From the NCBI RefSeq assembly GCF_009765355.1, contig NZ_VTHK01000001.1, positions 372,001 to 436,000 on the forward strand: 64,000 nucleotides of DNA, given 5' to 3'. The notes beneath the pieces were generated by a model that saw only the letters and a program-made list of their open reading frames with translations, searched no databases and was not told where the DNA came from. The stretch is from Amycolatopsis anabasis. Lineage in GTDB: Bacteria > Actinomycetota > Actinomycetes > Mycobacteriales > Pseudonocardiaceae. Made by a program: the position numbers and the translations under genes. Of the stretch, positions 1-7,993 are shown piece by piece; the stretch's first letter is position 1; each line of letters begins with the position of its first letter.

Positions 1-2
1 GG

Positions 3-629
3 CATGGGCAGATCGCGTTGCGGCTGGAGCGGTTGCTCGCCGAACGCGGGGATCACGCGGTCGGGATCATCCGGAATCCGGAGCACACGGCCGATCTGCG
101 GGATTCCAGCGCCGAGCCCGCGGTGCTCGATCTGGAGACCGCGCAGGCGAAGGAGGTCGCCGCGGTGCTCGACGGCGCCGACGCGGCGGTGTTCGCGGCG
201 GGCGCCGGTCCGGGCAGCGGCGCGGCCCGCAAGGAGACCGTGGACCTCGGGGCCGCCGCGCTGTTCGCCGAGGCCGCCGAACTCGCCGGGGTCCGGCGGC
301 ACGTGCAGGTGAGCGCGATGGGCCTGGACCGCGCGGACGATCCGGGAATGGACGAGGTCTTCGCCGCCTACCTGCGGGCGAAGAAAGCCGCCGAAGACGA
401 TCTGCGGGCCCGGGAGCTGGACTGGACGATCCTGCGGCCCGGCCGGCTCACCGACGAACCCGGCACGGGGAACGTGCACCTGGCGGACTCGGTCGACCGC
501 GCGGAGGTGAGCCGGGACAACGTGGCCGCGGTGCTGGTGGCGCTGCTCGGCGAGGACCGCACGGTGCGCCGCACGCTCGAGCTCGTCGACGGGCACACCC
601 CGATCGACGAGGCGATCGTCCGGGCCTAG
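3..629 (+). CDS. NAD(P)-binding NmrA/SDR-like protein, 5' truncated
   Basis: The reading frame is already open at the window edge: codons before the first internal ATG read HGQIALRLERLL, the end of a Rossmann glycine-rich loop (G-x-G-x-I-A), so the true start lies upstream. The visible part has the atypical-SDR pattern: VVLD-type strand ends, an ARRHVQVSAMG-like segment after the central sheet, and WTILRPGRLTDEPGTG near residue 140 of the visible chain, typical of NmrA-like or NAD(P)H-binding epimerase-family proteins that often lack the catalytic Tyr-x3-Lys. Substrate unknown. It converges on the oxidase gene at 633, with only 3 bases between the two stops. Confidence 0.8.
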   Translation, partial: HGQIALRLERLLAERGDHAVGIIRNPEHTADLRDSSAEPAVLDLETAQAKEVAAVLDGADAAVFAAGAGPGSGAARKETVDLGAAALFAEAAELAGVRRHVQVSAMGLDRADDPGMDEVFAAYLRAKKAAEDDLRARELDWTILRPGRLTDEPGTGNVHLADSVDRAEVSRDNVAAVLVALLGEDRTVRRTLELVDGHTPIDEAIVRA

Positions 630-632
630 GGG

Positions 633-1952
633 TCAGGCGCGCCGCCGGTCGCCCCGGCCGAGAACACGGTCGACGTATTCGTTGCTGAACACCCCGGCCG
701 GGTCGACCTCCTTGCGGACGCGCACGAAGTCGTCGAACCGCGGGTACAGCTCGCGCAGCGCGGTGGCGTCCAGGTCGTGCAGCTTCCCCCAGTGCGGGCG
801 GCCGCCGACCTGCGCGACGATCGAAGCGAACGCCGCGAAGTACTCGCGGTAGGGCATACCGGTGAACTGGTGGATCGCGATGTAGGCGGTGTCGCGGCCG
901 TGCGCGGTGGACAGCCAGATGTCGTCGGCCGCGGCGACCCGGACCTCGACCGGGAACGCGACCGGATTCTCCAGGCGGGGCACCAGGGCGCGCAGTTCGC
1001 CGAGGACGTCGTGCACCGATTCCCGCGGGATCGCGAACTCGGATTCGACGAACTTGACCCCGCGGTGGGTGACGAACACCTTGTGCGAAGTGTCGCTGTA
1101 CTCGCGTGCCGACAGCAGGGAGGACGCGAGCTTCCCGAGCGGGCGCACCAGCCGGGGCACCGTGCGGCCGAGGCGGCACAGCGTGCCGAACGCGAGGTTC
1201 TCGGTGACCTCGTAGTCGACGAATTCCCTTACCCGGCCCAGTGGTTCGGCGCGCGTGCCCGCGGGCTGCCGGTTGTTCCGCTTGACCAGCGCGTGGCTGC
1301 CGTAGGGGAACCAGTAGAACTCGAAGTGGTCGTTCTCGTCGGCGAACTGGTGGAAGCCTTCCAATACGGCTTCCAGGGGTTCGGGGCGCTCCTGCGCGGC
1401 GAGCACGAACGCGGGCTCGCATCGCAGGGTCACCGTGGCGATCACGCCGAGCGCGCCGAGGCCGATCCGCGCCGCCTGGAACAGTTCCGGGCGGCGGTCG
1501 GGCGAGCAGTCCACCACGGTGCCGTCGGCGAGGACCAGCTCGAGCGCGGCGATCTGGGTGGCGAGCCCGCCGAACCGCGCGCCGGTGCCGTGCGTTCCGG
1601 TGGAGACGGCCCCGGCGATCGTCTGCGCGTCGATGTCGCCGAGGTTGCTCATGGCGAGGCCGAGTTTGTCCAGTTCGGCGTTGAGCCGGCGCAGGGTGGT
1701 GCCCGAGCGGACGGTGACCAGGCCGGACTGGATGTCCGCGGACACGATCCCGGTCCACTGGGTCAGGTCGATCGCGTCGGAGTTGGCGACCGCGACGGGT
1801 GTGAAGGAATGCCCGCTGCCCCAGGCGCGCACGCGGCGGCCCTCGATCGCGGCGCCGGTGACGACCCGGGCGATTTCCGGGACGCTGCGGGGAGTGTGCA
1901 CGCGCTGCGGACTCGCGGTCGCGGTGCCCGCCCAGTTGGTCCACCGTGTCAT
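633..1952 (-). CDS. FAD-dependent sugar-1,4-lactone oxidase (D-arabinono/L-gulonolactone oxidase family)
   Basis: 439 residues, the usual length for bacterial VAO-type aldonolactone oxidases. The N-terminal FAD domain shows RAWGSGHSFTP at about residues 43-52, with His48 in the place of the covalent flavin-linking histidine, followed by NLGDIDAQTIAGAVSTGTHG around 105-125. The C-terminal ALO domain carries the diagnostic GGRPHWGK motif near residue 385. The family oxidises an aldono- or gulonolactone to the enediol (ascorbate-like) product with O2 as acceptor; the actual substrate cannot be read from the sequence. It is divergently transcribed from the PLP enzyme at 2039 with only 86 bp between starts, so the two may share a control region. 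Confidence 0.88.
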   Translation of the reverse strand: MTRWTNWAGTATASPQRVHTPRSVPEIARVVTGAAIEGRRVRAWGSGHSFTPVAVANSDAIDLTQWTGIVSADIQSGLVTVRSGTTLRRLNAELDKLGLAMSNLGDIDAQTIAGAVSTGTHGTGARFGGLATQIAALELVLADGTVVDCSPDRRPELFQAARIGLGALGVIATVTLRCEPAFVLAAQERPEPLEAVLEGFHQFADENDHFEFYWFPYGSHALVKRNNRQPAGTRAEPLGRVREFVDYEVTENLAFGTLCRLGRTVPRLVRPLGKLASSLLSAREYSDTSHKVFVTHRGVKFVESEFAIPRESVHDVLGELRALVPRLENPVAFPVEVRVAAADDIWLSTAHGRDTAYIAIHQFTGMPYREYFAAFASIVAQVGGRPHWGKLHDLDATALRELYPRFDDFVRVRKEVDPAGVFSNEYVDRVLGRGDRRRA

Positions 1953-2038
1953 GGGCTCACCTTGCTCCTGTTGTGAGTACCGGAACAGTAAGTGAATAGA
2001 ATTCGCGTTTCAAGCCTTGTTGTCGTACCGTACTGGGT
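1953..2038. promoter_or_regulatory. Divergent promoter region, lactone oxidase / PLP enzyme
   Basis: 86 bp between two divergent starts; it must hold both promoters and is AT-richer than its surroundings (aagtgaatagaattcgcg in the middle). On the minus strand the sequence before the oxidase start contains an AGGAG-like ribosome binding site (complement of 1962-1968, ttgctcct). The GTG start at 2039 has no clear Shine-Dalgarno, suggesting a leaderless message. Confidence 0.4.
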
Positions 2039-3214
2039 GTGACCTCCGTAACCGGAACACCTTTCGAGCTGGCGACGAAGGGGCTCGACGCGCCGCTGGC
2101 CGTCGTGGATCTCGCGGCCTTCGACGCGAACGCCGCCGATCTCCTCCGGCGCGCCGAAGGGAAGCCGTTGCGGCTGGTCAGCAAGTCGGTCCGCTGCCGC
2201 GCGCTGCTGGCCCGGGCGCTGGCGAAACCGGGTTTCGCGGGGCTGATGTGCTATTCGCTCGCCGAGGCGCTGTGGCTGTCCGGGGAGCGGACCGCGGACG
2301 ACATCGTGGTCGCGTACCCGACGGTGGACCACGCGGCCCTGCGCGCGCTGGCCGCGGACGAGCGGGCGCGCACGGAGATCACGATCATGGTCGATTCGGT
2401 CGAGCACCTGGATCTGGTGGATGCCGCGCTGGGGCCGGGGCACCCGGAGATCCGGGTCGCGCTGGAACTGGACGCGTCCTGGCGCCCGGTGCCGGGGCTG
2501 CACGTCGGCACCCGGCGCTCGCCGGTGTTCACCCCGCGCCAGTCCGCCGAACTCGCGCGGAAAGTGTTGGCGCGCAAGGGTTTCCGGTTGGTCGGCGTGA
2601 TGGCGTACGAGGGTCAGATCGCGGGCCTGCCGGATGCGGGCGGCACGCTCGTGCGGTGGATGCAGCGGCGGTCGGCGGCGGAACTGGCCAGGCGCCGCGC
2701 GGCCGCGGTGGCCGCGGTGCGCGCGCTCACCGAGCTGGAATTCGTCAACGGCGGCGGTACCGGCAGCATCGAGACCACCCGGTCCGACGATTCGGTCACC
2801 GAGATCGCGGCCGGTTCCGGGCTGATCGGCCCGACCCTGTTCGACGGCTACTCGCATTTCCGGCCCCGGCCCGCGGCGCTGTTCGCGCTGCCGGTGGTGC
2901 GCCGCCCGGCGCGCGGGATCGCGACGCTGTACTCGGGCGGATACATCGCCTCCGGCCCGGCGTCGGAATCGCGGCTGCCCTCGCCGTACCTGCCCGCGGG
3001 CCTGAAACTGCTCGGCGTGGAAGGCGCGGGCGAGGTGCAGACCCCGGTGACCGGCAAGGCCGCACGCAACCTGCGGCTCGGCGACCGCGTGTGGCTGCGG
3101 CACGCGAAGGCGGGCGAACTCGCCGAACGCTTCACCGAGTACCACCTGATCTCGGGCGACCAGCTGGAACGCACCGTGCCCACCTACCGCGGCGAAGGCA
3201 AGAACTTCGGCTGA
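2039..3214 (+). CDS. PLP-dependent amino acid deaminase/aldolase, alanine-racemase fold
   Basis: 391 residues with the fold-type III PLP N-terminal TIM barrel. PLAVVDLAAFDANAADL opens the barrel, and LRLVSKSVRC at about 45-53 supplies the candidate Schiff-base lysine (Lys49). VNGGGTGSIETT near residue 240 is a phosphate-binding Gly-rich loop. The C-terminal beta domain ends in ERTVPTYRGEGKNFG. This architecture fits D-threonine aldolase / D-serine deaminase-like proteins annotated as amino acid deaminase/aldolase. The family cleaves or deaminates D-hydroxy amino acids; substrate not determinable here. Its divergence from a lactone oxidase suggests a joint catabolic role, which is only inference. 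Confidence 0.85.
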   Translation: MTSVTGTPFELATKGLDAPLAVVDLAAFDANAADLLRRAEGKPLRLVSKSVRCRALLARALAKPGFAGLMCYSLAEALWLSGERTADDIVVAYPTVDHAALRALAADERARTEITIMVDSVEHLDLVDAALGPGHPEIRVALELDASWRPVPGLHVGTRRSPVFTPRQSAELARKVLARKGFRLVGVMAYEGQIAGLPDAGGTLVRWMQRRSAAELARRRAAAVAAVRALTELEFVNGGGTGSIETTRSDDSVTEIAAGSGLIGPTLFDGYSHFRPRPAALFALPVVRRPARGIATLYSGGYIASGPASESRLPSPYLPAGLKLLGVEGAGEVQTPVTGKAARNLRLGDRVWLRHAKAGELAERFTEYHLISGDQLERTVPTYRGEGKNFG

Positions 3215-3311
3215 CCTCGCCCTCACCCAGTACCCACCCCCCACCACTCCCTGGGGGGCGACCCCAGTCTCACCGTACCGCCTCACCCCGATCGGGGGAG
3301 GCGAAGATCGG

Positions 3312-3347
3312 GAGTTGTCCACAGGGGTGTGGATGTGTGGACAACTC
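3312..3347. repeat. Inverted pair of DnaA-box-like 9-mers (perfect 12-bp arms)
   Basis: Arms gagttgtccaca (3312-3323) and tgtggacaactc (3336-3347) are perfect reverse complements around a 12-base loop. Each contains TTGTCCACA, which is the high-GC actinobacterial DnaA-box consensus. The site lies between two converging genes, so it could equally serve as a bidirectional transcription end, although no T-run follows on either strand. Confidence 0.6.
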
Positions 3348-3355
3348 GAGGAGGG

Positions 3356-4000
3356 CTACTCGCCGAGCCTGCTGGCCAGGTAACCCTTGATGAGGTACTT
3401 GGTTTCGTCGACGACTTCCTGATCTCCCTGTGGATTGCGGCGGAAGGCCAGGTTCAGCAGTGCGTCGGCGGTTTCCACGGCGATCGAGATCGGCAGCGCG
3501 ACCTGATCGGCGGACAGGTCCAGGGTGCTGGTGATCAGGCCGACCAGCGAATCGGAGACCACGCGGTTGTTGTCCCGCCGGTCGTCGAGCAGCCGGAGGT
3601 CGACCACGTCCCCGAAATGCACCTTGGAAAAGCCCGGAACCTCGCGGTGCATGCGGAGGTAGATGTCGAGCATCGAGTCGACGACGTCCCACCAGTGGCC
3701 GTGGTCGACACTGCCCAGCCGCTCGGTCACCGCGGCCAGGAAACGTTCCAGATTGCGCTGGGTCAGCGCCTGCACGACGGCCCGTTTGTCCGGAAAGAAC
3801 TGGTACAGCGATCCCACGGCCACGCCCGCCCGTTTGGCGATGAGGGTGGTGGTCAGCGCGTCATAGCCCATTTCGTCGATCAGCTGAGCGCTCGCGTCCA
3901 GCATTTGCTCCACGCGCTTCGCGCTGCGTTGCTGGACGGGCTGCCGGCGAAGGGGCGTCGCCTCGGCGGCGGCCGGCCTCGCGGCCCTGGTGTCGGACAC
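3356..4000 (-). CDS. TetR/AcrR family transcriptional regulator
   Basis: 214 residues, normal TetR size. The N-terminal DNA-binding domain spans about residues 24-72: QMLDASAQLIDEMGYDALTT, then AKRAGVAVGSLYQFFPDKRA, the canonical helix-turn-helix. The remaining helices form the ligand-binding core (residues 80-214) with TSTLDLSADQVALPISIAVE, seen in TetR_C families with a WHG-like signature (DHGHWWDVVDSML). It is divergent from the beta-glucosidase/MFS operon with an 89-bp shared region, so it most likely represses that operon and itself, perhaps responding to a glucoside. That regulatory link is inferred from position. Confidence 0.9.
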   Translation of the reverse strand: MSDTRAARPAAAEATPLRRQPVQQRSAKRVEQMLDASAQLIDEMGYDALTTTLIAKRAGVAVGSLYQFFPDKRAVVQALTQRNLERFLAAVTERLGSVDHGHWWDVVDSMLDIYLRMHREVPGFSKVHFGDVVDLRLLDDRRDNNRVVSDSLVGLITSTLDLSADQVALPISIAVETADALLNLAFRRNPQGDQEVVDETKYLIKGYLASRLGE

Positions 4001-4089
4001 GTCGTGCTCCTCCTGTGCTGATCAGGGACTTTATCGTGTCGACGGGCTTCCCCCCGGTCGAGGGAATGGCTAATATTTGAGAACTTTTC
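4001..4089. promoter_or_regulatory. TetR / beta-glucosidase divergent control region
   Basis: The 89-bp spacer contains ctaatattt at about 4070-4078, in which TAATAT (4071-4076) is a near-consensus -10 hexamer for the plus strand, unusual in this GC background. It lies only 13-19 bases before the ATG at 4090, implying a very short leader. On the minus strand the TetR start is preceded by an AGGAGGA-like ribosome binding site (complement of 4007-4014). TetR operators would be expected here, but no obvious long palindrome is visible. Confidence 0.5.
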
Positions 4090-5454
4090 ATGTTCGACCC
4101 CGACGGTGCCCGGCTGAAAGGTGCGTTTCCGGTGGAAAACTTGATCTTCCCGCACGACTTCGTCTGGGGTGTGTCCACATCGGCCTTCCAGATCGAGGGT
4201 GCCACGAACGAGGGAGGACGCGGACCGTCCATTTGGGACACGTTCACCGCGACGCCGGGCAAGATCGCGCGTGGCGAGCACGCCCGGGTCGCCGCCGATC
4301 ACTACCACCGCTTCCGCGAGGATGTCGCCCTGCTGTCCGAACTGGGCGTTGGCGCGTACCGGATGTCCTTTGCCTGGCCCAGAATTCAGCCGGACGGCAA
4401 GGGCAAACCGACCCCCGAGGGGATCGGCTTCTACGACCGGCTGCTCGACGCACTGGCCGAGGCCGGGATCGATCCGGTCGGCACCCTGTACCACTGGGAC
4501 ACCCCGCAGGCGCTTGAGGACGACGGCGGCTGGCTGGCCCGCGATACCGCCGAGCGTTTTGGAGAGTACGCGGCAATCCTGGGCGAACATTTCCACGATC
4601 GGGTGAAAATGTGGATTCCACTCAATGAGCCCATGGTCATGTCGATTTATGGCTACGCGATCGGGGAATACGCTCCCGGCCGGACCCTGCTGCTGGACGC
4701 GATTCCCACCGCCCACCACCAGCACCTGGCGCACGGCCGCGCGGTCCGGGCCCTGCGCGCCGCGGGCGCGACGACGATCGGCACGGCGAACAACCACTCG
4801 CCCGTCTGGCCCGCCGCGGACACCGAAGCCGATCGGACGGCCGCCGACTGGCTGGACGCGTTGATCAACCGTCTCTACGCCGAACCGGTGCTGCTCGGCC
4901 GGTATCCGGACGAGATCGTCGAGCACCTGCCCCCGGGATTCGCCGACGATCTCGCCGCCATCGCCGCGCCGCTGGACTTCTACGGCGTCAACTACTACGA
5001 ACCGCAGGGCGTCGCCGCGCCCGGTGAAGGAAACCCGTTGCCGTTCGAGCTGCGGGCGATCGAGGGGTATCCGATGACCACCAACGATTCGCCGATCGTC
5101 CCGGACGGACTGCGCGAACTGCTGGTCTCCTTCGAGCGGCGCTACCGCGAGGCCCTGCCGCCGATTTACCTCACCGAGAACGGGTGCAGCTTCGCCGACG
5201 AGGTCGCGCCGGACGGCGGTGTGCACGATCCCGAGCGGATCGATTTCCTCACCGAACACCTCGGGGCGGTCCGCGCGGCGATGGACGCCGGGGTCGACGT
5301 GCGCGGCTACTTCGTCTGGTCCCTGATGGACAACTTCGAATGGTCGAAGGGGTACGCGCCGCGGTTCGGGCTGGTGCACGTCGACTACGAGACGCTGCGC
5401 CGCACGCGCAAGGACTCCTTCGCGTGGTACCGCGAGCTGGTGCGGGGTGAGTAG
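4090..5454 (+). CDS. Family 1 glycoside hydrolase (beta-glucosidase)
   Basis: 454 residues, typical for a single-domain GH1 (beta/alpha)8 barrel. FVWGVSTSAFQIEGA near residue 20 is the N-terminal GH1 signature. The acid/base Glu is in IPLNEPM (Glu180) and the nucleophile Glu in IYLTENGCSF (Glu363). WSLMDNFEWSKGY near 415 lines the glycone pocket. It hydrolyses beta-glucosides or beta-galactosides; no signal peptide, so cytoplasmic. An alternative start is GTG at 4132, which sits right before LIFPHDF and has an AAAGG ribosome binding site. The stop overlaps the next gene by 8 bases, implying translational coupling with the sugar transporter. Confidence 0.95.
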   Translation: MFDPDGARLKGAFPVENLIFPHDFVWGVSTSAFQIEGATNEGGRGPSIWDTFTATPGKIARGEHARVAADHYHRFREDVALLSELGVGAYRMSFAWPRIQPDGKGKPTPEGIGFYDRLLDALAEAGIDPVGTLYHWDTPQALEDDGGWLARDTAERFGEYAAILGEHFHDRVKMWIPLNEPMVMSIYGYAIGEYAPGRTLLLDAIPTAHHQHLAHGRAVRALRAAGATTIGTANNHSPVWPAADTEADRTAADWLDALINRLYAEPVLLGRYPDEIVEHLPPGFADDLAAIAAPLDFYGVNYYEPQGVAAPGEGNPLPFELRAIEGYPMTTNDSPIVPDGLRELLVSFERRYREALPPIYLTENGCSFADEVAPDGGVHDPERIDFLTEHLGAVRAAMDAGVDVRGYFVWSLMDNFEWSKGYAPRFGLVHVDYETLRRTRKDSFAWYRELVRGE

Positions 5455-6709
5455 CACCGGGGAGGCCGCCCCCGCGCTCCCGGCCGCGCTCGACGAACCG
5501 GTCGTCCGGGTCCGGCCGAGCTGGACCACCCTGCTCTTCCTCGCCAACCTCGGGCTGTGGCTGGGGATCTACGCGCCCATCCAGGTGCTGCTGCCGCGGC
5601 AGGCGGAACTGCTGAACGCGGGCCACAAGGAACTGGTGTTCGGTGTGGTCACCGGCGTCGGCGCGGTGGTCTCGATGATCGCGAACCCGGCCGTCGGCCT
5701 GCTGTCCGATCGCACCCGCTCCCGTTTCGGCCGCCGCCATCCGTGGACCCTGCTCGGCGCGGTCACCGGAGCCGCCGGGCTGGCGGTGCTCGCGTCGGCC
5801 CCGAACGTGGCTGTGATGACGCTCGGCTGGTGCCTGGTCCAGGCCGGGCTGAACGGCATGCTGGCCACGTTGACCTCGGCGCTGCCGGACCGGGTCCCGG
5901 TCGCGCAGCGGGCGTCGATCGGCGGCCTGATCGGGATTTCCCAGATGCTCGGCACCGTGCTCGGCGCGGTCCTGGTCACCGTTCTGGTGACCAGCCTGCC
6001 CGGCGGTTACCTGGCCTGCGCCGTGCTCGTGGTCCTCGGCGCCGCCGCGTTCGTGGTGCTGACCCCGGACGCCGTGCTCCCCGAGGCTTTCCGCCCGTCC
6101 GGTCGCCCGCGCGAGATCCTGGCCAACCTCTGGATCTCCCCGCGCCGCCACCCGGATTTCGCGTGGGCCTGGTCCGGCCACTTCATGATCATGTTCGGCA
6201 ACGCCCTGGGCACCCTGTACCTGCTGTTCTTCCTCAAGGACGCGGTGCGCTACCCGGATCCGGACACCGGGTTGCTGATCATGATGGGCCTCTACGGCGT
6301 GGCGCTGGCGATCGGCGGCGTCGCGACCGGCGTGTTCTCGGACCGCTCGGGCCGCCGCAAGCCTTACGTTCTCGGCGCTTCCGCGGTGATGGCCCTGGCC
6401 GCGCTGCTCCTGGTGGCCTGGCCGACCTGGCCCGCCGCACTCGTCGCGTCCCCGCTGCTGGGTATCGGCTTCGGCGCGTACATGGCGGTCGCCCTGGCCA
6501 TCCTGACCCAGGTACTTCCGGCTGCGCGGGATCGCGCGAAGGACTTGGGCGTGGTCAACATCGCGAACTCGCTACCGCAGGTGCTCGCGCCGCTGGCGGC
6601 GACGGTGATCCTCGCCGAACTCGGCGGCTACCGCGGGCTCTTCGCCGCTTCGGCCGCGGCGACCTTGATCGCGGGCGGCCTGATCACGCGGGTCCACTCG
6701 GTTCGCTGA
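5447..6709 (+). CDS. MFS transporter, probably sugar or glycoside uptake
   Basis: 420 residues with about 12 hydrophobic segments. The loop after TM2 reads GLLSDRTRSRFGRRHPW, the major facilitator motif A in the form common in the GPH/SLC45-like branch; a second copy, VFSDRSGRRKPY, follows TM8. It starts with GTG inside the last codons of the beta-glucosidase, so both are co-translated. That partnership suggests import of a disaccharide or aryl-glucoside for intracellular hydrolysis. Drug export cannot be excluded from sequence, but the operon context argues against it. Confidence 0.88.
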   Translation: MSSTGEAAPALPAALDEPVVRVRPSWTTLLFLANLGLWLGIYAPIQVLLPRQAELLNAGHKELVFGVVTGVGAVVSMIANPAVGLLSDRTRSRFGRRHPWTLLGAVTGAAGLAVLASAPNVAVMTLGWCLVQAGLNGMLATLTSALPDRVPVAQRASIGGLIGISQMLGTVLGAVLVTVLVTSLPGGYLACAVLVVLGAAAFVVLTPDAVLPEAFRPSGRPREILANLWISPRRHPDFAWAWSGHFMIMFGNALGTLYLLFFLKDAVRYPDPDTGLLIMMGLYGVALAIGGVATGVFSDRSGRRKPYVLGASAVMALAALLLVAWPTWPAALVASPLLGIGFGAYMAVALAILTQVLPAARDRAKDLGVVNIANSLPQVLAPLAATVILAELGGYRGLFAASAAATLIAGGLITRVHSVR

Positions 6710-7076
6710 CGACCCGCCATACGAAGCCAGCGCTGGTTCAACATCAACGCACCCAGCGCCCGCCAACGTAAGGAGCTCGGAACGTGGGGGTTTGGGGGCT
6801 CGGCCCCCGACATCGCCACAGGTGGCCGACCGCGAAGTGAGCGAAGCGAACGAGGAGGTCGCCCCTACACCTGTGGGGCCGCGGACCGGTGCCGGTCGGG
6901 GGAGGGGAGTGCAACGGCACCGGCCCGCGGAGTTTCGGGGCCTCTGTGGGCGGGGGTCCACAGGTTGCGATCTGCAATTTTGCGAGCGCTTACGATGATC
7001 AACATAGCGGGTGATTACGGCTTCCGCTAGGTGTTTCACACATTATTTTCGGATTAATCGCGCCCGGGAGGACCGA
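6710..7076. other. Non-coding stretch with a mosaic repeat element and an AT-rich patch
   Basis: No credible gene. From 6786 to 6890 it holds a structured element: hairpin GGGGGC-TCG-GCCCCC (6794-6808), then inverted arms ccacaggtg (6817-6825) and cacctgtgg (6871-6879) that flank gcgaagtgagcgaagcgaac. Translation of its reverse strand gives the low-complexity proline/arginine pseudo-ORFs often mis-annotated in actinobacteria. From about 6965 to 7060 the sequence is strikingly AT-rich for this genome (cacacattattttcggatta) and could be a promoter or simply unselected DNA. Confidence 0.5.
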
Positions 7077-7115
7077 GGTCGGCTCGTCACGCTCGGGGGT
7101 ACGGACGAGCCGACC
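7077..7115 (-). terminator. Perfect 12-bp hairpin downstream of the 7192-7993 operon
   Basis: ggtcggctcgtc (7077-7088) and gacgagccgacc (7104-7115) are exact reverse complements with a 15-base loop. The hairpin lies about 75 bases past the stop of the leftward operon. No strong U-tract follows, so it would act as a factor-assisted or I-shaped actinobacterial terminator. Confidence 0.5.
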
Positions 7116-7191
7116 GTCGGCGATGGCGAGGGCTCGGTGTCAACCCGATGGGGGCGTATCGGTCGCCGAGTTCGCCGGTCTTGAAGAGGGA

Positions 7192-7629
7192 TCACTGCGT
7201 GGCGGCGCCCGCGATGGCGTGCCGGGCGGGGGTGGTCGGCACGAGCGCGTGCCGACCCGTCTGCTGCGCCGGGGCCGCCGGGGTGTGGGCCCGGTTCTGC
7301 GCCGGGACCGCGGCCTTCTTCCGCCGCCCCAGGCGCCGCACGTCCTGCTGCGGGGCCAGCCCGCCGGCGACCAGGTGCTCGTGCGCGACCTGCCAGACCG
7401 AGCAGGGCGCCTTGCACCGGTGCCACCGGGTGGAGCAGGTGGGGCAGTCGCCCCGTTCGTCCGGCTCGTGCGCGCTCAGCATCGCGCGCCATCCCTCGGT
7501 GAGCCGGGGCAGTTCGGAACGTGCGACGGACACCAGCGACTGGGCGTCCGCGCGATTGGCCAGATCGGAGAGCATGTCGAGGCGTTCCCACACGGCGTTG
7601 CGGAGCACCTGGCCGAGTATCTGATCCAC
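7192..7629 (-). CDS. Small unknown protein with a CxxC/CxxxC-type zinc site
   Basis: 145 residues, not recognised. The N-terminal 60 residues look helical (WERLDMLSDLANRADAQSLVSVARSELPRLTEGW). The middle carries GDCPTCSTRWHRCKAPCSVW (about residues 60-79), whose four cysteines and histidine could bind one zinc. The C-terminal half is Ala/Arg/Pro-rich and probably disordered. It starts with GTG, 13 bases after the stop of the gene at 7643, and forms a two-gene operon divergent from the XRE-TPR regulator. That arrangement hints at a regulatory accessory role, but no function can be assigned. Confidence 0.65.
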   Translation of the reverse strand: MDQILGQVLRNAVWERLDMLSDLANRADAQSLVSVARSELPRLTEGWRAMLSAHEPDERGDCPTCSTRWHRCKAPCSVWQVAHEHLVAGGLAPQQDVRRLGRRKKAAVPAQNRAHTPAAPAQQTGRHALVPTTPARHAIAGAATQ

Positions 7630-7642
7630 CTGGAACTCACCG

Positions 7643-7993
7643 TCACCTTTCCGCCAGTTTGGCGGCTTCGTTGAGCGCGGCGCGCAGCTGGCCGAGCTGA
7701 CCCGCCGTCAGCCGCGCGGTCTCACCGGGTGGCGAGACCAGTACCACCTGGTCCTTCTCCACCAGCACGGTCACGCAACGCTCGCGATCGATGAGATCGC
7801 CGCATTGCACTCGCCACACCAGCTGGCCGCCTTCGTGCCGGCGCACCTGTGCGGCGCGCGGGTCCGAGACGGGCGGTGCGGCGGATACATGCGCCGGCCG
7901 GGCCACCGTGATCGGCCTCGCAGGCCGCACGGGGCTCGTGGCGGTCGCAGCATGCCCTGCTGTGAACGTGTCCACGAACTCCACCGGTTCCAC
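7643..7993 (-). CDS. Small hypothetical protein, probable partner of the XRE regulator locus
   Basis: 116 residues, unrecognised. The first 50 residues are Ala/Pro/Thr-rich and probably disordered. The C-terminal half, from VWRVQCGDLIDRERCVTV to LTAGQLGQLRAALNEAAKL, looks like a compact beta-strand plus helix domain (QVVLVSPPGETARLT). The start is GTG at 7993. It is the first gene of a leftward pair with 7192-7629 and diverges from the XRE-TPR gene at 8279. Codon use is normal for the window (third positions mostly G or C), which supports a real gene. Confidence 0.6.
   Translation of the reverse strand: MEPVEFVDTFTAGHAATATSPVRPARPITVARPAHVSAAPPVSDPRAAQVRRHEGGQLVWRVQCGDLIDRERCVTVLVEKDQVVLVSPPGETARLTAGQLGQLRAALNEAAKLAER

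Noticed and set aside
3880..5547. 555-codon minus-strand frame
   Set aside because: Antisense to the GH1 gene and out of frame with TetR; no recognisable domain.
6572..7039. 155-codon minus-strand frame over the intergenic element
   Set aside because: It overlaps the MFS 3' end and reads through hairpins; the product is Pro/Arg-rich and looks like a known kind of mis-annotation.
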